From Adiantum capillus-veneris (Eukaryota > Streptophyta > Polypodiopsida > Polypodiales > Pteridaceae), in assembly GCA_014529385.2 (NCBI GenBank), contig CM043945.1, positions 147,864,241 through 147,928,240 on the forward strand: a stretch of 64,000 bases of DNA, written 5' to 3'. The notes under the pieces are model-generated. The model did not search any database, had not been told where the DNA came from, and saw nothing but the letters and a program-made list of their open reading frames with translations. A program made the position numbers and the translations under genes. This document shows, one piece after another, positions 22,090 to 33,360 of this stretch (within the stretch, counting starts at the first letter, position 1; each line of letters begins with the position of its first letter).

Positions 22090-22920
22090 GAATAGAAAAT
22101 TTTCCTTAGTTCCTCAATAGAGAACCAACCGGATTGTGAGTTATGGAAAATGCGAAGAAGATTTGGAGAACTGCGTAAAAAATTGTCAGGCATCCATTTG
22201 GTATCTTCTTTAGGATGGCCCTTAAAAGTAAGCGATATCTATTGTAAATCATTCCAATGTCTGTAGTGGTGGTCTCATGAATCAATTACTTGTGCAAGAA
22301 TGATTTTCTCTTCTTGGTCTACAAGTAAACATGGATCCTCATAAATAGTGTTTGGAGGTAAGGATATTTTGAAAGATCTTAAGTGGAGCCTCTGAAAGTT
22401 CTTAAGAGGCTTATGTGGAATGCATTGTAAATTTGCCAATCTGACGGTGGTTCTAAACAAAATAAAGCATCATCAATAACAAAGTAAATTTTTAAAGGAC
22501 CATAGCAAAGTGGAGCAAACTTTACAGAACCATTGGTGTCAACACTTTGTATTGTTTTTTTTTCTAATTTGAAGCATAACATGATCACCTCCTTTAAGCA
22601 CATGTGCCTTCAAAGTGTTGTTTTTTTTTCTAATTTGAAGAATAACATGATCACCTCCTTTAAGCACATGTGACTTCTAATGCTGAGTATAAAGATCTTG
22701 TGAATGCTTGATGGAGAATAAACACTTGCATAAATGTCATGAAAATTGACAGTGAAATTATCAGTAGCACACACAACATTAGAAAGATGTGAAGTAGAAG
22801 TAGTAAGAGACCATACATAATCTCAAATGGAGATTTACATATGGTAGCAAATATGATGGTAACTTGATAGCAATTCTCAAGGTAGAATTTCAAAGTTAAA
22901 GGTAGATATCATGTCAAATT
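22090..22920 (-). pseudogene. Ty3/gypsy integrase C-terminal relic
   Basis: Minus-strand fragments in several frames. They match the end of the integrase core (SPFEIMYG at about 22810-22840), the GPL...PPSDWQIYNAFHISLL segment typical of the gypsy integrase C-terminal domain (about 22400-22520), and a final FKGHPKEDTKW motif near 22200. The catalytic residues lie upstream in destroyed sequence. A local duplication of a 60-bp segment containing TTTTTTTCTAATTTGAAG sits near 22553-22675. Frameshifts and stops make it non-functional. Confidence 0.75.
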
Positions 22921-23067
22921 AAATGAATAAAAGTAGGCTTTATAAGACTAGTTGGAAGATTCAAATAGATAATTGAATTGAAATGAAAGCCTTCAGATAA
23001 CATGAATTGAGACAATTGGAATTAATGATTCAATTTCATCAATGGGTTTAGAAGGACAAAGTTTGGG

Positions 23068-23348
23068 TGTGAAAGGAGTACAACATTTAGTGCTAAGCTC
23101 TATATAACGTCTAGCAACAACTAGGTACAAGAGATACAAGAGTTACAATCGATGGATAGTTCGACCAACAACCAGCTCAACATACCCCTAAAATGGAAGT
23201 ATTGGGTCATATTTATAGGTGTCCATACCCGTTCTTGATTGATAACACCATTAAACAAGGTCTAGTAATTGCTAATAATATTTCCACGCAACTCATCGAG
23301 CTAGTTCCCATATAGGCGATCTCTAGGGGCAAGTTCCCATCGACTACA
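23068..23348 (-). repeat. Putative short 3' LTR, minus strand
   Basis: On the minus strand it starts TGTAGTCGATGGG right after a purine tract and contains a TATA box at 23209-23219. The end at 23068 (TG on the plus strand) is the best TG/CA fit, giving 281 bp. No partner LTR was recognised. Confidence 0.45.
23209..23219 (-). promoter_or_regulatory. TATA box (CCTATAAATAT)
   Basis: A consensus TATA element on the minus strand inside the putative short LTR. Confidence 0.5.
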
Positions 23349-23350
23349 TC

Positions 23351-23363
23351 ATCCTCCCCTGGG
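23351..23363 (-). other. Polypurine tract
   Basis: The minus strand reads CCCAGGGGAGGAT, two bases upstream of the putative LTR start. This supports a minus-strand element whose internal region extends to higher coordinates. Confidence 0.5.
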
Positions 23364-23369
23364 TGATAT

Positions 23370-25170
23370 ATTCTAAACTTTTAGATATTTTTTTTGACTT
23401 CAGATGTTGCACTTTTATTTCTTCTTATGTATATCTTTCTTGAGCGTTTACTTTACAAACTAGTGGTTGAATAGCTATGGCCATGATTTGGTGCTGGGGA
23501 TTACTGGAGGTGGCATTCTCCTTTTGGATGATTTTTTATATGTCCTCCTGGTCTAGTTGCTCTATTCTTTCAATTAGCATTTCCATCTCATAAGGTGTTA
23601 ATGCATGCCATGTTTTGGTATCAAGGTTATATAAAGTCTTCTTGCCTTCGGTTAGCATTGCCCTTGCTTGGTTATGATAGATGGACATTGTGTGACTCCA
23701 TCTAGGTGGATCTAGGTGATTAGCTTTAATTCTAGATTTAAAAAGGTCTTTATCTATTTCTTTGAATTAGGATAAAAGCTAGCTTTGCAAGTAATTTCAT
23801 TTTTAGAAAATATTTGATGCCTCAATAAACAATTACAGTAGCTTGTTTGTAGAGTTAGTCAAAAGGCTGATTTGTGATTTTGATTGAGTCATCACGACGC
23901 TCAAATTGGCCAAATCATCCTTGAGCTTTGTAACTCTCCCTCTTTGTTCACAATGTCATTGATGAGCACAAATTTCTAGGCCACCCATAGGGCCTTTGTT
24001 TGTTTGTATCACTCCCTTATTTGATCCACTATCTAGATATACCTCATTTGATCCATAGGGTTTTTTGTAAATTGGTTACAAGGCTGGATATAACTTTCAT
24101 AGTTTATCTTCTTTCATTGGGAGTGCATACATCAAGGTTGGGGAGTTTTTCATTGCATCAATGTAGTTCAACACTATCTGATTCTCCTGTTGCATCACTT
24201 TAATAAGAATCCTAACCATATGAAATTAAAATTTTAGTGCATGTTTTTAATCTTTGATGGTCATTCTAGTAAGGTGCCCTCGTATGGTGGATGCATTGTT
24301 CTCTGCTAGGGTAGTTACTTGGTGGTCAAGAATTCTTCTGGATATTTGTATCTTCAATAGCACCCCTTTGACTTCATTCTACATGTATTACATGCATTTG
24401 TAGGCTATCTTGTTGCCTAGTGGTACTTCTACTTGGATTCTCAAACTTCAGACATTCATCGTAGTAAATTTCTTTGTCTAGGGATCACTATAATGCCATC
24501 CTATGTGAGAATATATTCGTTTGGACTACATTTGGGTGTAAGGGCAAGATGAAAGTTTTCTTTTCATGGTAGTTTCTTTTCTTTATCATTCTTTTGGATC
24601 CCACATACTTTGAATACATTTGAGTGTAAGCTGAAAGTTTTTTTTCATGTTACTTGATGGTTTTCCATTGCTTTATCATTCTTTTGGCTCACATGTACAA
24701 CATTTGATACCTTTTTATATCCAAATGGATATCATTATATGAAGATATGTTCGGATCTGAACCTGCTTTTCTCTCCTTAATCTTTTTCTTAAACTTCGAT
24801 ATTGATATGAAAAATCTGAAGTGTGATGTAAGTCTCACTCCTCTCGGATGGCTTTCTCCTTGTCTCTTTGTGTAAGGACTATTTGTTGCTGCTTTTTTGA
24901 GTTTGGTGGTCTGGCGGTTAGTTTTCTTGGTCCCTAGTTGTCTGATATTGAGTGGTGTTTGGGGTCTACTTAGGTTGTGCTTGGTATTTTTTAGGTGCCT
25001 TGCTAGATTGGATTTGGAGTATTGGTGGGGTCATCATTGTCTTCTTCATCATCCTTCTTTGATGTTGGAGAACCCTAAGTGGTGTTTTCTTCATGGTATT
25101 CATCCTTTTGATCATAACCCTCTTCATATTTATCTTGGGGGTGTATGCAAGATAGAGCATACCCACTTCC
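23370..25170 (-). pseudogene. Internal region of the short-LTR element, unidentified ORF
   Basis: Broken minus-strand coding segments. The clearest is 23536-23688, 50 codons starting MSIYHNQARAML and ending in an E/D-rich helix before a stop. Upstream, near 24850-25160, a very acidic then basic hydrophilic segment is broken by stops. No gag, protease or polymerase motif was recognised. Its position just upstream of a polypurine tract suggests a retroelement ORF, but that is inference. Confidence 0.4.
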
Positions 25171-25206
25171 CGTAGTCCGCACCCAAGTGTGACATCTGCA
25201 ACACGA

Positions 25207-25616
25207 CCAACTCATCGAGTTACCCTCACTCCCAAAGCATGGGCTTGGGACGTGTGGCATGTTCCAAGAACTCGACGAGTTATTGGCAAAAGGATCCATG
25301 TAATTCGCCAAGTGACGTGGCCTTCCCACCTTGGTGTTAGGTTATTTTCATGTCCATGTTCATGCGGTATGCCACGTAACTCATCGAGTTACATGGCATT
25401 GCCGATGTAGGTAAGACACGTAACTTGATGAGTTACATGGCTACCATCTTGGGAAAGCCATTAACGTTGTCATGACATACATGTTAGCCGTCCACTTAAC
25501 TCAATGAGTTACATGGTCACCACTTAACTCGACGAGTTACATGGAAAACTTTGCGTCCTTATGCGTGGCAAGTAACTCGCCGAGTTACGTGGCATCCATG
25601 TAACTTGGGGAGTCAC
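25207..25616. repeat. Cluster of eight short palindromes, GTAACTCGNCGAGTTAC type
   Basis: Copies at about 25207, 25268, 25376, 25420, 25496, 25524, 25572 and 25600. The spacing is irregular (about 28-108 bp). The best copies extend to a 27-29-nt palindrome flanked by GCCACGTAAC and GTTACATGGC. The intervening DNA is not repeated, so only the palindrome is conserved. Confidence 0.9.
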
Positions 25617-25966
25617 GTGTCGTGTCACGTTATCTCGGTTTCTTCCGTGGCATACACGAAATAGCATTAGTGCAAAAATAATCACGTTCAAATATTTTGG
25701 TCAAAACTCAATCTCGAAAGATTGAGTTTCTCTTCATGTCGAGTTGCAGGTTTCCAGCACCGCATTTCATAGAGGGACCCCCATTAGAGCGATAACTGAC
25801 ATGCTTCAACGTGTCGCATATGCACATTGAGGTAGGCTACAAATATCTATGTTGACATGCGTACAAAATGTGCCTCTTTCCCACATGCACATGCACACAA
25901 AACCCGAATCTCTCTCTTGCACACGCACACATGCATATACTACCACGTACAAAATCTAGCTTGCTC

Positions 25967-25970
<4 letters not shown>

Positions 25971-26004
<34 letters not shown>

Positions 26005-26019
26005 CACACACACACACAC
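25971..26019. repeat. Compound (CT)n / (CA)n microsatellite
   Basis: About 15 CT units followed by about 9 CA units. A G-rich run follows at 26044-26069. Confidence 0.95.
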
Positions 26020-26074
26020 AGTGGGGGTGCATCTCCGTGTGTTTTGGGGAGGGGGTGGGGTGGGGGGGAGATTA

Positions 26075-26398
26075 TTCTAATGGAGACAATGAGAGAGACT
26101 TGGAGGATTTTTGTATCCAATTGTCATATGGCTATAACCTTGGTGTGGGAAATAAACCATGGCCTATCAGATTTAGGCCACCCAATCCTAACAATAGAAA
26201 GTCTAATAATTGGGACCAAGGCCAAGCTAAAGCGTTCCTTGTACTTAGACACCGACTAGGGGTAATTGGTGTGTCATCCTTGGGCAAGTACTTCATTAAC
26301 TCCAATATATATGTCACCAATGTATATGCATCCTATGAGCATTTCATGATACTGATTGTGTTTTCTTTCTCAATGAAGGTACCCTATTGTAGTAGTTA
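26075..26398 (+). pseudogene. Unidentified coding-like segment
   Basis: A plus-strand frame open from within the microsatellite to a TAG at 26397-26399. The part after 26080 has ordinary composition and contains a FRPPNPN motif. No family was recognised. It lies directly upstream of the 329-bp tandem duplication and may belong to the same dead gene. Confidence 0.3.
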
Positions 26399-26476
26399 GA
26401 GCATGGAGGTGGTGACCCTCCTAGCAGCCAGCACCCCCTCAAAATCCGGCTTTACCACAGTACAACCACAACCACT

Positions 26477-27134
26477 AGAGTAGGCACCGACACCTCATTT
26501 TTCTACACCCTCTCTAGCAGAGATACACACTTTGGCGGAAAAGTTGTTTCATGGGGCAGAGTGCCTTCATGATCTTTCAGCCTGCCAAGAGTCCAAATAA
26601 ATGGCAGAGTCCTTGGAGTCTATCGTGGCCGTGTTCTGTACGATGCACTACCCCATGCCTTCCAGGAGTGGGCACTCATGCACCATGTTGCGCATGCAAG
26701 CTTGTCATGGCATCATGTGGAGGACCTTCCTTTCATATGGTCACTCACTTTGCAGTAGTTTCATCCACGGCTAGAAGACTTTGTGGCATGAGCACCCTGT
26801 TGCATAGAGTAGGCACCGACACCTCCTTTTTCTACACCCTCTCTAGCAGAGATACACACTTCGGTGGAAAAGTTGTTTCATGGGGCAGAGTGCCTTCATG
26901 CTCTTTCAGCCTACCAAGAGTCTAGATTAGTGGCAGAGTCCTCGGAGTCTATCATGGCCGTGTTCTGTATGATGCACTACCCCATGCCTTCCAGGAGTGT
27001 GCACTCATGCACCATGTTGCGCATGCACGCTTGTCGTGGAATCATGTGGAGGCCCTTACTTTCATATGGTCACTCACTTTGCAGCAGTTTCTTCCACGGC
27101 TAGGAGACTTAGTGGCATGAGCACCCTGTTGCAT
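26477..27134 (+). repeat. Tandem duplication of a 329-bp coding-like segment
   Basis: Two direct copies, 26477-26805 and 26806-27134, each starting AGAGTAGGCACCGACACC. Both have the same frame features, including a YDALPHAFQEW stretch, with stops in different places. A third, partial start follows at 27135. The downstream part to about 27370 continues with coding-like composition. The parent gene is unknown. Confidence 0.85.
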
Positions 27135-27370
27135 AGAGGACTTTCTACACCCTGGCATGAGAGAGCATGCCCTTCTACGTTATGTGATGTACTACGGTGC
27201 CTTGCCTCACCATTGGAGGTGCCTACATACTTTTCTTTCCAGCTCTACGCAGAGTTTTTCCTTGTGCTCGATGTGGACTATTTCGATAGACGTCCAAGAG
27301 TGGGTCACGGTTTTGGTAGACTGGGGTAGCAACAAAGGCTCTCGGGGACAATCAAGTTCAGAGATCGTCT

Positions 27371-27967
27371 AGCTCTTGGACATCGGGTAGAACCGGTTGT
27401 ACCTTGGAGCGTAGTCTAGGGCTCTTTCACATAGCTTGGATGGGAGGTCTCTTTGTGGGTGACACACTCACCCACCTTGTCGAGTGGTTTGCACAGCCAA
27501 GAGGCCCTTCTCACGTACATTTTTGAAGTCTTTACTTACAAATGTTTATTTGGTAGAGTGGTAGGTAATGCATATTTTTTTATACTAGACGGTGTCATGC
27601 CGTGGCATGTACATAGTGTAAAATAAAATCATTCACCTCAATTTTGACACTTCCCACTGCATGCAAATAAAAGAAATCATGTACATATTGTGATGTATGT
27701 TGAAGCGGCTATTGTTGTTGCTATCATGTACATACCTAATCGAGGAGATGTGGCACTGGATGTGGCACCTTTGCATGCTTTTTCACTTTTGATAAGATGC
27801 CTATTTTGGTTTTATGATGTACATACTCCAAGTGTGTCATGGTGGCACACTCATCTCGTCTATAAAAAGTGATGCAATCAAAAATTTCCATAAATAGCAG
27901 CTAACAGGCACCATTGCAAAATTGCATGGAAATTAACCCAAAATTCTATTAAAAATGATGCTTATCT
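27371..27967. other. Intergenic sequence
   Basis: No gene, terminal repeat or tandem structure is supported in this stretch. It borders the satellite array on the left. Confidence 0.5.
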
Positions 27968-30900
27968 TGGCACAATCACCAATTTTTTGACTTTACGCTC
28001 GCCAAGGGCCCAACGGAAAAAAAACTAGAGATTGTGTCGTCGTGGACCCTCGAAACGAATTGTGATGCCCATATAATTTTTCAAAGCCTTGCAAAGTTTC
28101 ATTGCTATGTGTTCCTGTCTCGTCGGTCCAAGGTGACACAATCGCCAATTTTTTTGGCTTTGGGACCCTTGGAGAGCCCAAAGCCCTAAAAGTCGCGATT
28201 GTGCCGTCGACCATGAAACTTTGTATGGGTAGGGAATAGCATACTTCCCCCACCTCGGAACAGTTTCGTGGCCATCCGCTCTTGTCTCGTCGGTTGAAGG
28301 TGGCACAATTGCCAATTTTTGCCTTTGAGCTCGGTAAAGGCCCAATGGGCAAAAAAATGGTGATTGTGCCGCTGTGAACCGTAAAGACGGATTGCAATTC
28401 CCATGAAACTTTTCAAGGATATAAATTAGTATGCCTCTCCCATCCTTGAAAAGTATCATGTCCATCCGCTCCCGTCTCGTCGGTCCAAAGTGGCACAATC
28501 GCCAATTTTTTGCCTATGGGCTCGCCAAGTGTCCAATGGGCAAAAAATTGGCAATTGTGACATCATGGACCGTCGTGATGGATTGCGATGCCCATGAATC
28601 TTTGCAAGGGTGGGAATTAGTGTGCTTTCCACACCCCTACAAAGTTTCATGGCCATCTTATTTTGTCTCCTTGGTCCAGGGTGGCATAATCCCCAATTTT
28701 TTGGCTTTGGGTTCGAATGGGCAAGAAATTGACGATTGTGCCACTCGTGACCGTTGAGACAGATTTCGATGCCCATAAAACTTTGCAGAGGTGGGGATAA
28801 GTGATATTCTCCCACCCTTGCAAATTTTCATGGCAAGCCGCTCTCCTCTCGTCGGTCCAACATGGCACAATTGCCAATTTTTTGGCTTTGTGCTCGCCAA
28901 GGCCCCAATGGGAAAATTATTGGCGATTGTGTCGTTGTGGACCGTTGAGATGGATTGTGATGCCCATGAAACTTTTTAGGGGTGGGAATTAGTATTCCTT
29001 CCCCACCTATTGCAAGGTTTCATGGCCATCTGCTCCCGTCTTGTCGGTCTAAGGCGACACAATCACCAATTTTTTGCCCATTCTGCCTTTGGCGAGCCCA
29101 AAGCCAAAAAATTGGCGATTGTGTCACCGTGCACCCTCGAGCCAGATTTTGATGCCAATGAAACTTTTCAAGGATAGGGGTTAGTGTGCTTGTTCCACCC
29201 CACAAATTTTCATGGCCACTCACTCCCATCTCATCGGTCCAGAGTGGCACAAATGGCAATTTTTTGCCTTTGAGATCGCCAAAAGCCTAGTGGACAGAAA
29301 ATTGGTGATTGGGCCACCGTGGATAGTTGAGACAGATTGTGATGCCTATGAAACTTTGCAAGGGTGATGATTAGTGTGCTTTCTCTACCTCTACAAAGTT
29401 TCATGGCCATCTACTCCCGTCTTGTCGGTCCAAGGTGGCACAATCATCAATTTTATGTCTTTGGACTTGCCAAAGGGCCCAATGGGCAAAAAATTGACAG
29501 TTGTACCTCCGTGGACCGTCGCGATGGATTGTGATGTCTATGAATCTTTGTACGAATAGGGATTAGTGTGCTTCCCCCACCCTTGAAAGTTTTCATGTCC
29601 ATCCGCTCCCGTCTCATCGATCTAGGGTGGCACAATCTTCAATTTGTTGGCTTTGGGCTCGCCAAAGGCCCAACGGGCAATAAATTGGTGGTTGTGCTGC
29701 CATGGAATGTTGAGACGGATTCGGATACCCATGAAACATTTTAGGAGTTAATAATTGTGTGCTTTTTCCACCCTCATAAAGTGTCATGTCACCACTCCCG
29801 TCTCATCGGTCCAAGATGGAAAAATTGCCAATTTGTTTTGCCTTTGGGCTAGCCAAAGGCCCAATAGGCAAACAATTGGTAATTGTGCCGTGTGGACCGC
29901 TGAGACAGATTGAGATGGTCATGAATCTTAGGGGTATGGATTAGTGTGATTCCCCCACCCTGAAAAGTTGCATGGACATTTGCTCCTATCTTGTTGGTCC
30001 AGCGTGGCACAATCTCCAATTTTTTGGCTTCGGGCTCGAATGGGCAAAAAATTGGCGATTGTGCCGTCGTGGATGGTCAAGACGGATTGTGATGCCCATG
30101 AAACTTTGCACGGTTTTTAGGAGTCAATAATTGTGTTCTTTTTCCACCCTCGTAAAGTTTCATGGCCATCGCTCTCATCGGTCCAAGGTGAAAAAATCGC
30201 CAAATTAGTTTTGCCTTTGGACTTGCCAAGGGCCAAATGGGCAAAAAATTGGTGATTGTGTTGTCGTGGACCGTTGAGACGGATTGCGATGCCCATGAAT
30301 CTTATAGAAGTATGGATTAGTGTGCTTCTCCCACCCTTGCAAAGTTTCAAGGCCATTTTCTCCTATCTCGTCGGTCCAGCATGGCACAATCTCCAATTTT
30401 TTGCTTTGGGCTCAAATGGGCAAAAAATTGGCGATTGTGCCGTTGTGGATGGTCGAGATGGATTGTGATGCCCATGAAAATTTGCAAGGGTGAGGATTAG
30501 TGTGCTTCCTCCATTTTTGCAAAGTTTCATGGCCATCCTCTTTGGACTCGTTGATCCAAGATGGCGCAGTTGCCAACTTTTTGGCTTTGGGCTCGCCAAA
30601 GGCCGAATGGGCAAAAAATTGGCGATTTTGCTTCCTTGGACTGACGAGATGGAAGTGGATGGACATGAAACTTTGCAGGTGGTGGGAAGCATACTAATCC
30701 ATGCACCTGTAAAGTTTCATGGACATCACAATCTGTCTCGATGGTCCACAGCGACACAATCACCGATTTTTTTCCAATTGGGCCCTTGGCGAGCGCAAAG
30801 GTAAAAAATTGGCAATTGTACCACTGTGGATCGACCAAATGGGAGTGGATGGCCATAAAACTTTGTAGGGGTGGGAAAAACACAATCACCAATTTTTTGG

Positions 30901-31235
30901 CTTTGGGCTCACCAAACGTCGAATGGACAAAAAATTGGCGGGTTGAACCATCGTGGACTGTTTAGACGGGTTGCGAAGCGCATGAAACTTTACAACAAAG
31001 AGGATTAGTGTGCTTCCCTCATGCTGAAAAATCCGCCCCTGTCTTGTTGATCCCAGGGTGGAAAAATTGTCAATTTTGTCAAGGGTCAAAGGGCCAAGAA
31101 ATTGGTGATTGTGATACCCAGGACGGTCGAGACGGATTGCGATGTCTATGAAACTTTGTGAGGGCGGGGAGGCGGGAAAAAGTGTATGTTCCCTTCCCAA
31201 GAAAAGTTTCATGGCCATCCTCTCCTGTATCATCA
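27968..31235. repeat. Satellite array of about 190-bp palindromic units (about 17 copies)
   Basis: Each unit consists of two inverted half-units of about 95 bp. One symmetry centre is flanked by CACAATCGCCAATTTTTT and its complement. The other is flanked by CATGAAACTTTGCAAGGG and its complement. The connecting segments, TGGACCGTCGAGACGG-like and CCGTCTCGTCGGTCCA-like, are also complementary, so the whole unit is self-complementary. Open frames occur on both strands throughout for this reason and are not genes. Units differ by a modest number of substitutions and small indels. Confidence 0.93.
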
Positions 31236-31249
31236 CTAAAACAACTGAA

Positions 31250-31860
31250 TCGCGTAATAGAACACACCAACTATAACCATAATGACACATTTTGCAAAGG
31301 TTTGGTACAAATGGATTATATAAAGTTAAACATGGCAATTACGCTCAAAAGGACACATCATGAAAAGATGTGCTATAAGTGAGTTGCAAAAACCAGAACA
31401 AATGTCTATAATCATAAAAACACGTTTTTAAAAGGTGTGGTACAAAGTTGTGGTACAAGTGAATTCCATAAACTATAACAAGACGACTATAATCATAAAG
31501 ACAAAGTTTGTTGAGGTTTGGTATAAATGGACTGCATAAAGTATACATTGCAATTACGCTCGACGAGACATATTGTAAAAAGGTTTGATACAAGTGAGCT
31601 GCAATAAGTACATATCGTACAAAGGTGTGATGTGGGTGAAGTCCATACTCAAACAAGACGACTATAATCATAAACACAATTTAAAAAGTAAAACATAGAA
31701 ACTATGCTCATGTAAGGACACATAGTACAAAAATGTGGTACAAATGAATTGCAAAAACTAGAACATGGTGAATACAATCATAAGGACACATAATGCAACG
31801 ACACGGTACAAAGGGATTGAATAAAATAGAACATGAAGACTACAACCATATAGAAAATGC
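31250..31860. repeat. Diverged tandem array, unit about 68 bp
   Basis: Eight to nine units with the core GGTACAAATGGATTGCA, then AACATGGC, ATAATCATAA, GGACACAT and a short spacer. It directly abuts the palindromic satellite but shares no sequence with it. It has no inverted symmetry. Confidence 0.8.
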
Positions 31861-33360
31861 AACAAACACAAAAATATATGCAAGTAAATGAGTCTGAATT
31901 AGTGTCTGAAGCTACATGCTCTATGTACGATGCGAGTTGCACCCTAGCATGTGGGGCCTGTACTACTCTCTATGCTATGGTGCAATGACTGCCAAGATCT
32001 GCAGTCTACTCAGCGCGTGTCTCAGCTGCTGTTGAAGACTCTCCAACCTCCACCCGAGCTCTATCATGCTGGAATTGAATCCTAGCAAGCGCAACCTCTT
32101 GGTCGGCTAGAGTGTGAGAGGCCTACTATCCCATCTCCCAAATTCATATATATGTATATACTCATGAGGTAAAGTGTGAGCGAGTACCCTCCTCTAGTGC
32201 ATGCAACTCAGCAACAAGTATTGGGTCAACAAATTCTATCATTGTGGGAAAAGAAGCACCACTGAGTGTCCTCCTCAGTGCTCTCTCTTTGGACCATTCT
32301 ATGAGGACGTCCCACTGTCAAAAGCGCTCTTGTCTGTCCTCGTCTACCTCTATAACCCCTTGGTCCAACTGCACCTACTGACTCTATCATCTATAGTGCC
32401 TCCTCCTTTGGTGCCCCATCCTCTAGCAACACTACCACGATTGCCTCGTCACTCGCCCAAGGGGGGGGGGGGGGAGTGACCAAGTCTACTATCTGTCCTC
32501 GTTGTGGGAAAAGGTCATCAATGCCCTAGATGAAATAAATGGCGATCGGCATCGATTGATGGCATATCAGATAATCTGAATGCATGCACATGCTGTGGAC
32601 GAGACAATAGAGGTGGACGTGGTGTCCACAACCCAAAGTGTAGAAGCTATCATCATCAAACAAGTTGAGACAAATGCATCACTCTGCATGGTCTCCCAGT
32701 GTGGCCCGTACACCCATCAAAAGCTTGCACTTGCCGAAACCCACATTATACATGTAAGGGTAGAGTGGTATCAAGGGCTAAACTCTGTGTGTGCTGGGGG
32801 AGAGGCTAAGCGTACAGTTGTGTGAATTTCCCTGCTTGAAAGTAAGCAATGCGACACTCAATGGTGGAGTCCCCCAAAGCCACTCTGGTGTCTCCAAGTG
32901 GTTGCTCTAGCTCTCCAACCCTCTGTTGTAATGTGGCCAGCTCTCATGTGAACTTCTCTACATAGCTGTGAAGATCCACAGAGGGGCAGCCTACAACAAA
33001 TACAGCAAAACAAAAAATTTGAGAGCTAAATTCTCAAAAATTATTTTGAAATTATTAAAACCATAGGTGAGTGGATGTATCTTAGAAACTGTAAACGTAG
33101 TACTGGGCAGTAATGGGGTCAAATGTCCGATCAATGGAGGTAGCTCCTTCAGTGGTGTAGAGAAAACAGCTTGATTGCGAAACAACAAAAAGTTAACAAT
33201 GCTAATCATAATGAATGACATTCATAACAAAATAAAGGAAAACTATGAGAAGTTTATGTATACCTTGGCGAAAGTAGAGCCTGTACTACAGTCATGTCCG
33301 TGTGGGCTAGCAAGCGGTGTAGTATGTAAGGCCGCTATTGAAATAATGTGTGCGGTCTAG
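31861..33360 (-). pseudogene. Scattered coding-like fragments, unidentified
   Basis: Minus-strand stretches near 32020-32110 and 32830-32985 read as heptad-rich, coiled-coil-like peptides (for example LQQRVGELEQPLGDTRVAL). They resemble the non-conserved parts of plant retroelement Gag proteins, but no domain supports this. A poly-G run lies at 32461-32474. Confidence 0.3.

Noticed and set aside
25207-25616. Regularly recurring palindromes as a possible CRISPR-like array.
   Set aside because: Spacing is irregular, the repeats are too short, no cas genes exist nearby and the sequence is plant nuclear.
27993-31338. Many overlapping open frames of 60-150 codons on both strands in 28-31 kb.
   Set aside because: They follow from the palindromic repeat units. 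The same peptides recur on both strands in several frames, which is a repeat artefact and not a gene family.
32201-32825. Plus-strand open frames at 32201-32479 and 32580-32825 as host exons.
   Set aside because: No domain, splice structure or conservation supports them; minus-strand coiled-coil-like fragments fit this region no worse.
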